A stretch of 64,000 bases of DNA, taken from the NCBI GenBank assembly GCA_937139335.1, contig CAKZPN010000042.1, positions 17,015 through 81,014 of the forward strand, given 5' to 3'. Source of the stretch: an uncultured Roseicyclus sp. GTDB lineage: Bacteria > Pseudomonadota > Alphaproteobacteria > Rhodobacterales > Rhodobacteraceae. How positions within the stretch are numbered: position 1 is the stretch's first letter; every line of letters starts with the position of its first letter. Both the position numbers and the translations under genes were made by a program. This document shows positions 1 to 8,607 of this stretch, piece after piece. The notes below the pieces were generated by a model that was not told the DNA's origin, made no database searches, and was given only the letters and a program-made list of their open reading frames with translations.

Positions 1-79
1 CGCAGCCCGCAGCCACCCCCAGTCTCTGGCGCGGGGACAAGGCAGCGACCCGGCGCGCCGCCAGCGTGGGTTGTGTCAC
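1..79 (-). CDS. lnt: Apolipoprotein N-acyltransferase, N-terminal fragment (partial at window edge)
   Basis: An open frame starts at a GTG whose last two bases overlap the corC stop codon (GTGA) and runs 26 codons, without a stop, to the window edge. It is too short for the ORF track. The start reads MTQPTLAARRV. The identification rests on context: in alphaproteobacteria the order phoH-ybeY-corC-lnt is common, and Lnt would complete outer-membrane lipoprotein acylation in the inner membrane. No catalytic residues are visible in this fragment, so the call is an inference from position and the overlapping start. Confidence 0.55.
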   Translation of the reverse strand, partial: MTQPTLAARRVAALSPRQRLGVAAGC

Positions 80-975
80 CCGGCCACCCCTTTCGGGATC
101 CGGACCCGCAATCGCTTGATCCGCCGGGGGTCTGCCTCGATCACTTCGAATTCCACGCCCGAGGGGTGCGGCACGACCTCACCGCGCGCCGGCACCCGGC
201 CGGACAGCAGGAAGACGAGACCGCCCAGCGTGTCGACCTCTTCCTCGTCATCGACCTCGGAAAGGGCGATGCCCAGTTCCGCCTCGAACTCGTCAAGCGG
301 TGCACGCGCCAGCGCCAGCCACTGCCGTTCGCTTTCGCGGCTCCAGGGCTGCGCCTCCTCGATGTCGTGCTCGTCCTCGATCTCGCCGATGACCTGTTCG
401 ATCAGGTCCTCGATCGTCACCAGCCCGTCGACCCCGCCGTATTCGTCGATCACCAGCGCCATGTGCGTCCGCTCGGTCTGCATCTTGGTCAGCAAGACGC
501 CGATCGGCATCGAGGGCGGAACGTAGAGAAGCGGGCGCAGCATGGTGCGCAGGGAAAACTCCTCGCCCACGCCGTTGAAGCCGAAGCGCAGCGCCACGTC
601 CTTCAGGTGGACCAGCCCCAGCGGGCTGTCGAGCGTGCCCTCGTAGACCGGCAGACGGGTCATGCCGCTGTCGCGAAACACCTCGACCAGCCCCGCAAGA
701 TCGACGTCGCAGGAGACCGATTCGATCTCGGCCCGTGGGATCGACACGTCCTCGACCCGCATGCGGCGCAGGTTCGACATGCCAAAGGCCGGCGGAGCGC
801 TGCCATTGGCCCCGCCCGATGCCGGATGTTCGACAGCTTCGGAAACTTCGGCCTCGGCGTCGTCGCCCGTGCCGAACAATCGTGAGAAAAACCCCTGCCT
901 GTTAGGCCCAGAGTCGTCATCCTCGTCCTGCGCGTCGAGCGACGCCGGAGACGAGGGATCAGGGTTCGAGCTCAT
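76..975 (-). CDS. corC: CorC/HlyC-type CBS-domain protein
   Basis: A 299-aa cytoplasmic protein with an acidic N-terminus, a central pair of CBS domains (roughly residues 70-190) and a C-terminal CorC_HlyC domain (roughly 205-290), the last being FAD-binding-like in the family. Relatives are linked to Mg/Co efflux or membrane-associated transport. The ATG at 975 is preferred over the track's upstream start because AAGGAG lies at ideal spacing before it. The gene follows ybeY by about 45 nt and overlaps the putative lnt start, so phoH-ybeY-corC-lnt is probably one operon. There is no DUF21 membrane domain, as expected for this short subfamily. Confidence 0.88.
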   Translation of the reverse strand: MSSNPDPSSPASLDAQDEDDDSGPNRQGFFSRLFGTGDDAEAEVSEAVEHPASGGANGSAPPAFGMSNLRRMRVEDVSIPRAEIESVSCDVDLAGLVEVFRDSGMTRLPVYEGTLDSPLGLVHLKDVALRFGFNGVGEEFSLRTMLRPLLYVPPSMPIGVLLTKMQTERTHMALVIDEYGGVDGLVTIEDLIEQVIGEIEDEHDIEEAQPWSRESERQWLALARAPLDEFEAELGIALSEVDDEEEVDTLGGLVFLLSGRVPARGEVVPHPSGVEFEVIEADPRRIKRLRVRIPKGVAG

Positions 976-1019
976 GGCTCCTTTCCAGAGATTACCGGGC
1001 CTCGGTCGGCCCCACGCCC

Positions 1020-1517
1020 TCAATATGGGTCAGGGATACCCAGACTTGCAAGGATGCGGCTCTCCAGACCTTCCATCAGGGCGGCGTCGGGGTCGGTTGT
1101 GTGATCGAAACCCAACAGGTGCAGCAGACCGTGCACGATCAGGTGCATCAGGTGGTGATCGAAGGGTTTGCCAGCCCCTGCGGCCTCGCGCGTCAGCACG
1201 CCCAGCGCCAGCGCGATGTCACCAAGCTCCTCCGGCGGTCCATCAGCGGCGGGTTCGGGCAGATGCGGCATATCGCCGGGCGCTTCCGCCGCGCGATCCT
1301 CGGACGGCCAGGAGAGCACGTTGGTAGGGGCAGGTTTGCCGCGAAACTCGGCGTTCAGCGTGGCGATGCGGGTATCGTCGCAGGCCAGGATCGAGACGGC
1401 GAAGCGATCCGGATCGAGGCCAAGCTCCGCCAGCGCCGCCGCGCAGGCCGTGGTGGCAACGGTCTCCAGCACATCGGCGTCCCAGCCGTCGTCCTCGATG
1501 AGAATGTCGATCTCCAT
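1020..1517 (-). CDS. ybeY: Endoribonuclease YbeY, 16S rRNA maturation
   Basis: A 165-aa single-domain metalloprotein. The zinc-binding signature HGLLHLLGFDH lies near the C-terminus (about residues 125-135), with the three histidines expected to hold the metal. YbeY is a ribosome-associated single-strand RNase used in 16S rRNA 3'-end maturation and ribosome quality control. The start at 1517 (MEIDILIEDD) matches the usual YbeY N-terminus; an in-frame ATG four codons upstream (1529) is also possible, and neither has a strong Shine-Dalgarno. The gene lies between phoH (51 nt upstream) and corC, its usual partners. Confidence 0.92.
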   Translation of the reverse strand: MEIDILIEDDGWDADVLETVATTACAAALAELGLDPDRFAVSILACDDTRIATLNAEFRGKPAPTNVLSWPSEDRAAEAPGDMPHLPEPAADGPPEELGDIALALGVLTREAAGAGKPFDHHLMHLIVHGLLHLLGFDHTTDPDAALMEGLESRILASLGIPDPY

Positions 1518-1568
1518 GGCCCGCGCCATGCACCGGGGCGCGGGGCAGGTCAAGCGGCGGCCGGGGCC

Positions 1569-2573
1569 CTACCCGATCGGCTCGTCCGCGCCATAGGCCT
1601 CGATGATCTTGGCGACCATCGGGTGGCGCACGACGTCCTTGGAGGTGAAGTAGTTGAACGAGATGCCGGAGACATCCTTGAGGATCCGCTCCGCGTCCGA
1701 CAGCCCGCTGGTCACGCCGCGCGGCAGGTCGACCTGGCTGCGGTCGCCGGTGATGACCATGCGCGAGCCGCGCCCGAGGCGGGTCAGGAACATCTTCATC
1801 TGCATCGAGGTGGCGTTCTGCGCCTCGTCCAGCACCACATAGGCGCTCGACAGCGTGCGGCCGCGCATGAACGCCAGCGGCGCGATCTCGATGGTCTTTT
1901 CCTCCATCAGCTTCTGCAGCTGCTTGCCCGGCAGGAAATCGTTCAGCGCGTCGTAGAGCGGCTGCATGTAGGGGTCGACCTTGTCCTTCATGTCGCCGGG
2001 CAGGAAGCCCAGGCGCTCACCCGCCTCCACGGCGGGACGGCTGAGTATGATCTTGTCGACGCGGCCGTGAATCAGCTGGTTCACCGCGACCGCGACCGCG
2101 AGATAGGTCTTGCCGGTGCCCGCCGGACCGATGCCGAAGGCCAGTTCATTGGCGTAGAGCGCGCGGACATAGGCCTGCTGCGCCTCGGTCCGCGGCTCGA
2201 CCGTCTTCTTCCGCGTGCCGATCTCCAGCGAGCCCGGCTTGAACATCTCGATCTGGTCGCCCGACCGCGTACCGGTGCCTTCGTTCGAGCCGCGCAGGCG
2301 CACGGCGGCGTCGATGTCGCCGGGTTCGATCCCCCGGCCGGCCTCGAGCCGCGCGTAGAGCTTCTTCAGAACCTCGGCCGCTTCGCTGCGCGCATCGCCG
2401 AGGACGACCAGCAGATTGCCGCGGCGCAAGACATGGACGGAGAGGAGATGTTCGATCTGGGCGAGGTTGCGGTCGAATTCGCCGCACAGCTCGATCAGAA
2501 GCCGGTTGTCTGGAAATTCGAGCGCCAGCTCGACCGGGGTGCCTTCGATGGTGGCCAGTGGGGTGATTGCCAA
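1569..2573 (-). CDS. phoH: PhoH family ATPase (YbeZ)
   Basis: A 334-aa protein with an N-terminal small domain and a C-terminal P-loop ATPase. Walker A is GPAGTGKT near residue 150 and Walker B is VVLDEAQN near residue 245. YbeZ works with YbeY in RNA metabolism; a helicase-like role is proposed. The frame opens with TTG (MAITPLATIEG) with GGAG seven bases upstream; no better ATG lies in frame. A rho-independent terminator 120 nt upstream (2696-2717) separates it from the lipoprotein gene, so the phoH operon needs its own promoter in 2574-2695, where a 20-bp inverted repeat lies. Confidence 0.92.
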   Translation of the reverse strand: MAITPLATIEGTPVELALEFPDNRLLIELCGEFDRNLAQIEHLLSVHVLRRGNLLVVLGDARSEAAEVLKKLYARLEAGRGIEPGDIDAAVRLRGSNEGTGTRSGDQIEMFKPGSLEIGTRKKTVEPRTEAQQAYVRALYANELAFGIGPAGTGKTYLAVAVAVNQLIHGRVDKIILSRPAVEAGERLGFLPGDMKDKVDPYMQPLYDALNDFLPGKQLQKLMEEKTIEIAPLAFMRGRTLSSAYVVLDEAQNATSMQMKMFLTRLGRGSRMVITGDRSQVDLPRGVTSGLSDAERILKDVSGISFNYFTSKDVVRHPMVAKIIEAYGADEPIG

Positions 2574-2633
2574 ATCACGCTCCGGTTTGGTGTTTCGACT
2601 GTGTCAAGTCTGGCGAGGCGCGGGGCGCAACGC

Positions 2634-2653
2634 AACAGGTTGTGTCACCTGTT
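2634..2653. promoter_or_regulatory. 20-bp inverted repeat upstream of phoH
   Basis: The arms AACAGGT and ACCTGTT are perfect complements separated by six bases. The site lies about 60-80 bp before the phoH start, in the gap that must hold the phoH promoter. Arms of seven and a 20-bp span fit a dimeric regulator operator. The factor is unknown; the arm order is the reverse of the classic lux box. Confidence 0.4.
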
Positions 2654-2695
2654 ACCAAAGTTTCTTCATACGGTGGTCGGCGGCCAGAATGAAAA

Positions 2696-2717
2696 CGGGC
2701 CGCAGTCCTGCGGCCCG
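2696..2717 (-). terminator. Rho-independent terminator of the ompA-lipoprotein unit
   Basis: A perfect 10-bp stem (CGGGCCGCAG / CTGCGGCCCG) is followed on the minus strand by TTTTC. It lies 30 nt past the lipoprotein stop codon. Confidence 0.8.
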
Positions 2718-2747
2718 GTCTCCTCATTCTGCTGTCTTGTCCGGGGC

Positions 2748-3080
2748 CTAGCCGCGGGGGACGTAATCCGCAACGCCGGGATTCCGGTCGATCGTGCCGA
2801 TGATCGAATTGGGCGGGGCGACGTTGGTACACACCGGCAGGCCCGACACCGGATCGCGGCGGCGCGACCAGTAGCCTTCGAGGCCGTCGTCGATCATCCA
2901 GATGTGGCATCCGTCGGGGTCGATGTAGATGCCCGCCTCAAGCTGCGACAGCGACCCGGCGTCAAATCCGGTGTCCCGGTCGATCGCGCGCACACCCGGC
3001 CCTGCACCCACGCCGACGCAGCCTGCCATCAGCAGGGCGGCACCGGTCAGCGCTGCGAGTTTTGTCAGTTTCAAGATCAT
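2748..3080 (-). CDS. Small lipoprotein with an IDPDGC module
   Basis: A 110-aa predicted lipoprotein. The N-terminal hydrophobic segment ends in the lipobox LMAGC (Cys near residue 20), so it should be acylated and membrane-anchored. The mature part carries a cysteine-bearing module, IDPDGC...W...EGY...PVC (about residues 48-82), that is also present in the OmpA-like protein encoded just upstream. The start at 3080 was chosen because AGGGAAAG precedes it and the signal peptide starts there; the track start is nine codons longer. It lies 14 nt after the OmpA-like gene and before a terminator, so the two form one transcript. The function is unknown. Confidence 0.75.
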   Translation of the reverse strand: MILKLTKLAALTGAALLMAGCVGVGAGPGVRAIDRDTGFDAGSLSQLEAGIYIDPDGCHIWMIDDGLEGYWSRRRDPVSGLPVCTNVAPPNSIIGTIDRNPGVADYVPRG

Positions 3081-3094
3081 GATCTTTCCCTCGC

Positions 3095-3667
3095 TCAACG
3101 GTAGCACACGATTTCGACGCGGCGGTTCTGCTGCATGTTCGCGGCGCTGGTGTTCGGCGCCACCGGGCGGCGTTCGCCATAGCCGATCTCGCGCGCGACC
3201 CGCGCGCCGACCGACCGGGCGACGCCTGCAACCGAGGCCGCGCGGCGCTGGCTGAGGCCCATGTTGTATTCGTCCGAGGCGCGGCTGTCGGTATGTCCGT
3301 AGATCGCGTAGGCAAAGGCGCCGGCCGAGCTGAAGAACTGCTCCAGCTGCGCCCGGCCCGAGGTGGTCAACCGCGAGCTGTCGGTATGGAACAGAACGTC
3401 GGTGTTGGTGACGGCGCAGGTGTTCACGTCGAGACAGACGGGCATGCCGTTTTCGGGGTTGACGCGGCCCTCCATGTAGCCTTCGACGCCGCCATCGGCG
3501 ACCCAGTGCATGCAGCCATCCGGGTCGATCCAGATGCCCGGACGCACCGTTCCGGTGATCGTGACCGTCTCCTGGGCCATGGCAGCGACCGGCGCCAGCA
3601 GCACCGTCGCCGCGGCCATCGCCGCAGCGCCCAAAATGCGAACAAATATGCGTGACAGTCGGGTCAT
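3095..3667 (-). CDS. OmpA-family periplasmic/outer-membrane protein
   Basis: A 190-aa exported protein. Residues 1-31 form a signal peptide ending AMAQ. Residues about 38-73 carry the IDPDGC...PVC module shared with the neighbouring lipoprotein. The C-terminal half is an OmpA-like peptidoglycan-binding domain, with the YGHTDSRASDEYN and LSQRRA motifs and the terminal NRRVEI typical of the family. It probably tethers the envelope to peptidoglycan. The start at 3667 gives a clean signal peptide; the 94 extra codons in the track extend into the promoter gap. No beta-barrel is present. The role of the extra module is unknown. Confidence 0.85.
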   Translation of the reverse strand: MTRLSRIFVRILGAAAMAAATVLLAPVAAMAQETVTITGTVRPGIWIDPDGCMHWVADGGVEGYMEGRVNPENGMPVCLDVNTCAVTNTDVLFHTDSSRLTTSGRAQLEQFFSSAGAFAYAIYGHTDSRASDEYNMGLSQRRAASVAGVARSVGARVAREIGYGERRPVAPNTSAANMQQNRRVEIVCYR

Positions 3668-4091
3668 CACATCAACATCCCCCAAAATGTAACCGGTCCG
3701 TTCTCGCGCCCGATGTGGCCTGGCAGGAGCCGCACGAAAACATCTTTGATTTCGGCACGATAGCAGCATGCCCTGACAAGGAAAGAACATTTTTGCCGAG
3801 AGTGTCGACGGATCGGAAACAACCTGAACGCGAATCGCTCTTTTGGCGTGGAATCGCATCGGATTGTTCCGACCCTGGGGCGGGGGGCGCGCCGCCTGCG
3901 TCCGCGTGTCTCGGCAAGGCCGGAGCCAATCCCTTGCCGAACGCTGCATTGTTCACCGACTGGCGACAAGCCGAGCGCATTTCTGTGGAAATGTGACCAC
4001 ATTGTGGCGACGGTCGTGCTAGACTTGTCCCGACGGTCCGGGCTGCCATCCGGTCCTCATTCCATCATTCCTTTGGGGGAAGGACACCACC
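3668..4091. other. Divergent intergenic region (424 bp)
   Basis: This gap lies between the divergent OmpA-like gene and the small secreted protein at 4092. Base composition is visibly lower in GC near 3770-3860 than in the flanking genes. It must hold both promoters. I see no convincing -35/-10 pair, RNA gene or repeat, and the ORFs listed across it have no recognisable protein features. Confidence 0.5.
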
Positions 4092-4424
4092 ATGACAGCT
4101 TTGAAGGCTCTCTCTGCGGCTGCACTCGCCGGTGCGGCGTGGCTTGCGCCGGTCACATCGGCCAGCGCGGACAACTACGGCTACCGCCACGGCGGCGCCA
4201 CCCACGTCATCACGGTCAGCTGCTACCGCGGCCCGTGGCAGGACGTGATCTGGGACCGGCCCAACCCGGAGTTCACCGACAGCCTGGTCAGCGCCGGCTA
4301 CTCGTTCCCGGAGGCTCACGCGATCGGCGAACGTGTCTGTCGCGATCCGGGCGCTGTGGGTCAGCCCAACGTCCTGCTCGCGACGATGACCTCAATCCTG
4401 CGCGAGTCGCCGCCCCGGCGCTGA
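4092..4424 (+). CDS. Small secreted protein, unknown function
   Basis: A 110-aa protein with a clear signal peptide (residues 1-26, ending SASA) and a short mature domain with two cysteines (VSCYRGPW and ERVCRDPG), which could form one disulfide in the periplasm. GGGGAAGGA lies upstream of the ATG. It is convergent with miaB, with 21 nt between the stop codons. No family is recognised; the look is that of a conserved small periplasmic protein of the Rhodobacteraceae. The start is well supported; the function is not known. Confidence 0.6.
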   Translation: MTALKALSAAALAGAAWLAPVTSASADNYGYRHGGATHVITVSCYRGPWQDVIWDRPNPEFTDSLVSAGYSFPEAHAIGERVCRDPGAVGQPNVLLATMTSILRESPPRR

Positions 4425-4445
4425 ACCGTCGGCGCGATTGCTGGC

Positions 4446-5771
4446 CTAGGCCAGCAGCCGCCCGGCCAGTGAATTGGTGTTCGACCCGACGATCTCGACG
4501 GCCGCTATGTCGCCCAAAAGCGACTCGGGGCCGTCGACATGGACCGCGTGCAGGTAGTCGGATTTCCCGGTGATCTGCCCCGCCATCCGCCCCGACTTTT
4601 CGAACAGGACCTGCAACCTGCGACCGACCATGCCCTGTTGCGTCGCGCGCTGCTGGTCCGTCACCAGCGCCTGCAACCGCTGCAACCGCTCGTCTGCCTC
4701 GGCGGCGTCGACCTGTTCGCGCTCGGCGGCGGGCGTGCCGGGGCGCGGGGAATACTTGAACGAATAGGCGCTGCCGTAGCCGACGCTGCGCACCAGATCG
4801 AGGGTCGCCTCGAAATCCGCCGCGGTCTCGCCCGGAAAGCCCACGATGAAATCGCCGGACAGCACGAGATCGGGCCGCGCGGCGCGGATCCGCTCTATCA
4901 GGCGCAGGTAGCACTCCGCCGTGTGCTTCCGGTTCATCGCCTTCAGGATGCGGTCCGACCCCGACTGCACTGGCAGGTGCAGATAGGGCATCAGCTTGGC
5001 GCAGTCGCCATGGGCGGCGATCAGGTCGTCTTCCATGTCGTTGGGGTGCGAGGTGGTGTAGCGGATGCGGTCGAGCCCGTCGATCTCGGCCAGTTCGCGC
5101 ACCAGCCGCGCCAGCCCCCATTCGCCCCCCTGCGGCCCCGGCCCGTGGTAGGCATTCACGTTCTGACCCAGAAGCGTGATCTCGCGCACGCCACGCTCCA
5201 CCAGGTCACGCGCCTCGCGCAGCAGACGCTCCGCCGGGCGGCTGACCTCGGCGCCACGGGTGTAGGGCACGACGCAGAAGGAACAGAACTTGTCGCAGCC
5301 TTCCTGCACGGTCAGGAACGCCGCCGGCCCCCGGTTGGTGCCGCGCCCCTTGGGCAGATGGGCGAACTTGTCTTCCTCGGGAAACTCGGTGTCGAGCGCG
5401 GTTTCGCCCCGCTCCACCGCCTCCATCATCGCCGGCAGGCGGTGATAGGTCTGCGGCCCGACGACAAGATCGACGATCGGCATGCGGCGCATGATCTCGC
5501 CGCCCTCGGCCTGCGCGACGCAACCGGCCACCCCGATCTTCAGCTCGGGCTTGGCGTCGTGCAGCGGGCGCAGGCGGCCGAGATCGGAATAGAGCTTTTC
5601 CGCGGCCTTCTCGCGGATGTGGCAGGTGTTGAGCAGGATCATGTCCGCCGCTTCGGGCGTGTCGACCTGCACATAGCCCTGCGCGCCCAGCGTCTCGGCC
5701 ATGCGTTCGCTGTCATAGACGTTCATCTGACAGCCATAGGTCTTGACGTAGAGCTTCTTTGCCTCGGTCAT
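4446..5771 (-). CDS. miaB: tRNA-2-methylthio-N6-dimethylallyladenosine synthase MiaB
   Basis: A 441-aa radical-SAM methylthiotransferase, the usual length. The N-terminal UPF0004 domain has the three cluster-binding cysteines in YGCQMN, LNTCHIR and GVAGCVAQ. The radical-SAM motif GCDKFCSFC (CxxxCxxC) lies near residue 155, and a TRAM RNA-binding domain ends the protein. It adds the ms2 group to i6A37 of tRNAs reading UNN codons. The start at 5771 ([13 protein letters not shown]) is the family N-terminus; the 44-codon extension in the track looks spurious. It lies upstream of phoH as in many alphaproteobacteria, but separated here by the OmpA/lipoprotein unit. Confidence 0.95.
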   Translation of the reverse strand: MTEAKKLYVKTYGCQMNVYDSERMAETLGAQGYVQVDTPEAADMILLNTCHIREKAAEKLYSDLGRLRPLHDAKPELKIGVAGCVAQAEGGEIMRRMPIVDLVVGPQTYHRLPAMMEAVERGETALDTEFPEEDKFAHLPKGRGTNRGPAAFLTVQEGCDKFCSFCVVPYTRGAEVSRPAERLLREARDLVERGVREITLLGQNVNAYHGPGPQGGEWGLARLVRELAEIDGLDRIRYTTSHPNDMEDDLIAAHGDCAKLMPYLHLPVQSGSDRILKAMNRKHTAECYLRLIERIRAARPDLVLSGDFIVGFPGETAADFEATLDLVRSVGYGSAYSFKYSPRPGTPAAEREQVDAAEADERLQRLQALVTDQQRATQQGMVGRRLQVLFEKSGRMAGQITGKSDYLHAVHVDGPESLLGDIAAVEIVGSNTNSLAGRLLA

Positions 5772-5926
5772 CGCGCGCATCCGGCCTTCTGGGTCAGGAA
5801 ATCCCGATCCGCCGCATGTACAGCGCCGCAGACGCCGCTTCAACCGATCGGCGCGATTGAATTCCCGCCGGCGCCGGGCCAGACTGCGCGCCGAGGCAGA
5901 CACAACAGACCGGCAAGGCCGCCCCG

Positions 5927-6799
5927 ATGGATTTCGACAGTCTCGACCAGTTCGCCGCGGCGCGGCCCGGCTCCTTCGGCAAGGGACCGGCGGCGATGGT
6001 CGTGGCCGAGGACCGGGTCGAGGTCGGCGCGACGCTCGACCATGTCCGCTCGCTGGGGTTCCGGCATGTCTTCGTGCTGGCCCCGCCGGACCTGCGCGTG
6101 CCTCCCGCGCCCGATGGGTCGAAGGTGGAACAGCACGTGATCCGCGCCCGCAGCCGTGCGCCCGGTGCCACCCAGCAGGCGGTGAACACGCTGATCGACA
6201 AGATGCCGGGCGAATGGCTGCACTACTGCTACAACGGCGAGTTCCTGTTCTACCCGTTCTGCGAAGATCGCAGCGTGGGCGAGATGGTCACCTGGGTTAT
6301 GGAGGAGCGGCGCAGCGCGGTCCTGACCTACGTGATCGACCTCTATGCCCCCGACCTGCGCGCCTACCCCGATGCCGTCGCGCTCGATTCCGCGATGCTG
6401 GACAGCTCGGGCTACTACGCCGAGGGGCGGCCGGACGAGAATGGACACCCGCGCGAGCGGCAACTGGATTTCTACGGCGGGCTGCGCTGGCGGTTCGAGG
6501 AACATGTCGCCAAGCCCAAGCGCAAGATCGACCGCGTCGGCCTGTTCCAGGCCCGGCCGGGCCTGCGGCTGCGCGACGATCACACGCTGTCCGACGAGGA
6601 AATGAACACCTACACCTGCCCGTGGCACCATTCGCTGACGGCGGCGATCTGTTCGTTCCGGGTCGCCAAGGCGCTGCGCACCAACCCCGGCTCGCGCCAT
6701 GACATCTCGGATTTCCGCTGGCACCGCTCGACCCCATTCCACTGGTCGTCGCTGCAACTGATGGAGCTGGGGCTGATGGAACCGGGGCAATGGTTCTGA
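5927..6799 (+). CDS. Conserved hypothetical protein, glycosyltransferase-2-like
   Basis: A 290-aa soluble protein with no signal peptide. The layout (an opening strand [11 protein letters not shown], then [16 protein letters not shown], then a long hydrophilic part rich in Trp, Tyr and Asp) resembles the degenerate GT-A glycosyltransferases of Rhodobacteraceae that start with a HxxxLG-type segment. The middle has [15 protein letters not shown] and a D/E-rich stretch that might hold a metal. I cannot see a standard DxD catalytic pair with confidence. It is divergent from miaB and is followed 4 nt later by an MFS gene, so the two are probably cotranscribed. The family call is tentative. Confidence 0.5.
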   Translation: MDFDSLDQFAAARPGSFGKGPAAMVVAEDRVEVGATLDHVRSLGFRHVFVLAPPDLRVPPAPDGSKVEQHVIRARSRAPGATQQAVNTLIDKMPGEWLHYCYNGEFLFYPFCEDRSVGEMVTWVMEERRSAVLTYVIDLYAPDLRAYPDAVALDSAMLDSSGYYAEGRPDENGHPRERQLDFYGGLRWRFEEHVAKPKRKIDRVGLFQARPGLRLRDDHTLSDEEMNTYTCPWHHSLTAAICSFRVAKALRTNPGSRHDISDFRWHRSTPFHWSSLQLMELGLMEPGQWF

Positions 6800-6803
6800 G
6801 GCG

Positions 6804-7991
6804 ATGACACCCCCGCCCCCGGCTTGGCGGGACCGGCCCGTGCTGGCCTTCATGGTCGCCGAAACGGTGATCTGGGCCGCGATCTTCTACAGTTTCCCGG
6901 CTCTGGTGCTGCACTGGCAGGGCGAATTCGGCTGGTCCGCGACGGTGGCGATGGGGGCCTTCAGCCTGGCGCTGGCGGTGCAGGGGCTGGCCGCGCCCTC
7001 GGTCGGGCGGGCCATCGACAGCGGCTTTGCACCCTTGGGCTTTGTGCTGGGCACCGTCGGGGCCGTGGCGGGGCTGGCGACGCTGACGCAGGTGCAGTCG
7101 GTGGGCGCCTTCTACGCCGCCTGGGCCTGGATCGGCCTGATGATGGGCTTCACGCTCTACGACGCGACCTTCTCGGTGGTGACGCGGGCGCGGGGCGCCG
7201 GGGCAAGGTCGGCGATCACCGCGATCACGCTGGCGGCAGGTTTCGCCTCGACCCTCGCCTTCCCGCTCACGGCCTGGGTGACAGAGGCCGCAGGCTGGCG
7301 CGCGGCGGTCTGGGTGTTGGCCGCACTGGTCGCGGTCTGTGTGTTGCCGCTGGTCGCCTTCGCCGCGCGAAAGCTGGAGGCCGAGGCGCGGGCGCGGACC
7401 GCCGTTGCGCTCGACCCCGCCACGTCCCGGCTGCGCGCCAACAGGCGGCCCGGCTACTGGCCGCTGGCGGGTGGCTTTGCCCTGACCGCGCTCGGCGTGG
7501 GGGTGTTGCTCTCGAACCTCCTGCCGCTGATGGCGTCTTTGGGCGTGCCGGACGGGCTGGCGATCCTCGCCGCGTCCATCATCGGTCCGGCGCAGGTGGC
7601 GGGCCGGATCCTGCTGATCCTCGCCGGCGCCCGCGTTGCAGCGCAGCGCGTGTCGATCGGCGCTTTCGTGGTGCTGGCCGTGGCCGCCGCCGTGCTGGGG
7701 GCTGCCGCCGCCCTGCCCGCGCTGGCCCTCGTCTTCGCCGTCGCGCAGGGCGTGGGCAACGGCGTCATCTCCATCCTGCGCCCGGTCGTCACGCGCGAGG
7801 TAATGGGCGAGGCGGGCTATGGCGAAAGCGCCGGCGCGGTGGCACGGTTGTCGCTCTACGCCTTCGCGCTCGCCCCGACGCTGGGCGCGGTGCTCGCCGA
7901 CCTGTTCGGCTACGGCGCGGTCATCGCCCTTTGCGTCGCGGCCCCGCTGGCCGGCGCGGTGCTCCTGGCGCGCTTCGCCCCTGCCCCATGA
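6804..7991 (+). CDS. Major facilitator superfamily transporter
   Basis: A 395-aa membrane protein with about 12 hydrophobic segments in two halves separated by a basic loop near residues 190-215 (RKLEAEARARTAV...RLRANRRPG). The fold and length are typical of MFS efflux or uptake permeases. GAGGCG precedes the ATG. It starts 4 nt after the preceding unknown gene and ends in a hairpin terminator shared with the convergent hsp20 gene. The substrate cannot be told from sequence alone. Confidence 0.85.
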   Translation: MTPPPPAWRDRPVLAFMVAETVIWAAIFYSFPALVLHWQGEFGWSATVAMGAFSLALAVQGLAAPSVGRAIDSGFAPLGFVLGTVGAVAGLATLTQVQSVGAFYAAWAWIGLMMGFTLYDATFSVVTRARGAGARSAITAITLAAGFASTLAFPLTAWVTEAAGWRAAVWVLAALVAVCVLPLVAFAARKLEAEARARTAVALDPATSRLRANRRPGYWPLAGGFALTALGVGVLLSNLLPLMASLGVPDGLAILAASIIGPAQVAGRILLILAGARVAAQRVSIGAFVVLAVAAAVLGAAAALPALALVFAVAQGVGNGVISILRPVVTREVMGEAGYGESAGAVARLSLYAFALAPTLGAVLADLFGYGAVIALCVAAPLAGAVLLARFAPAP

Positions 7992-7994
7992 GCA

Positions 7995-8020
7995 AAGGGC
8001 GGCCCCGCGGGACCGCCCTT
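7995..8020. terminator. Bidirectional hairpin between MFS and hsp20
   Basis: The stem AAGGGCGG/CCGCCCTT has additional G-C pairs inside the loop. It lies between two convergent stop codons. A short A-rich flank on one side and TTC on the other make it a plausible two-way terminator. Confidence 0.6.
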
Positions 8021-8043
8021 CGACATTCGCACTGCAATCGGGA

Positions 8044-8499
8044 TCAGGCGGTTTCCGCCTCGATCACCTTGCGGCCGGAGCGCGCGATCTCGATCTGGCG
8101 CGGCTTCAGGGCTTCGGGCACTTCGCGCACGAGGTCGATGTGCAGCATGCCGTTCTCATGCAGAGCGCCGGTCACGCGGACGTGGTCGGCCAGCTGGAAC
8201 CGCTTTTCGAAGGCGCGGGTGGCGATGCCGCGATGCAGGTAGGTGCGGCTTGCCTCCTCCTGCGCCTTGCGGGCGGCGACGATCAGTTCCTGCTCGCGCT
8301 GCTCGACGCTCAGGTCGGCCTCGCTGAAGCCGGCCACGGCGATCGAGATGCGATAGGCGCTCTCGTCGGTCTTTTCGATGTTGTAGGGCGGGTAGGTCGG
8401 GACGGTGCTGTCTTGCGACATCACGCGGTCAAGCATGTCTGCCATCCGGTCGAAACCGACACTGGCACGGTACAGCGGGGAAAGGTCATAGTTCCGCAT
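8044..8499 (-). CDS. Small heat-shock protein (Hsp20/IbpA type)
   Basis: A 151-aa alpha-crystallin domain protein (domain about residues 35-130). It starts MRNYDLSPLYRASVGFDRM, the class A IbpA/HspA N-terminus, with the YRISIAVAGF and LHIDLVRE strands typical of the fold. It acts as an ATP-independent holdase on unfolding proteins in the cytoplasm. GGAGG lies seven bases before the ATG but inside a predicted hairpin (8502-8521), and a promoter-like pair lies about 100 nt further upstream, so both transcriptional and RNA-thermometer control are plausible. Confidence 0.92.
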   Translation of the reverse strand: MRNYDLSPLYRASVGFDRMADMLDRVMSQDSTVPTYPPYNIEKTDESAYRISIAVAGFSEADLSVEQREQELIVAARKAQEEASRTYLHRGIATRAFEKRFQLADHVRVTGALHENGMLHIDLVREVPEALKPRQIEIARSGRKVIEAETA

Positions 8500-8501
8500 C
8501 T

Positions 8502-8521
8502 GTCATCCTCCATTGAGCGAC
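8502..8521 (-). promoter_or_regulatory. Candidate ROSE-like RNA thermometer hairpin
   Basis: On the mRNA strand GTCGCTC-AATG-GAGGATGAC folds back on itself and buries the GGAGG ribosome-binding site. The UCGCU opposite the SD matches the UYGCU signature of ROSE elements, which control hsp20 genes in alphaproteobacteria. The outer GUC/GAC pairs close the stem. Confidence 0.5.
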
Positions 8522-8607
8522 AACTGAAATGTCGGACCGCCCCGTCTGCGGGCACGGTCCTGGGGTGAAGCGCGACGGCCCGGCTGGCGGCACCCTCGCG
8601 CATCAGA

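Noticed and set aside
2634-2653. Reading the phoH inverted repeat as a lux box
   Set aside because: Lux boxes have ACCTGT first and ACAGGT second; here the arms are reversed and the spacer is shorter.
1101-3104. 667-aa plus-strand ORF across ybeY, phoH and the lipoprotein gene
   Set aside because: It covers three well-supported minus-strand genes, a terminator and a promoter gap, with shadow-like composition.
3848-4573. 241-aa plus-strand ORF in the ompA/secreted-protein gap
   Set aside because: It overlaps the better-supported secreted protein in another frame and has no signal or domain pattern.
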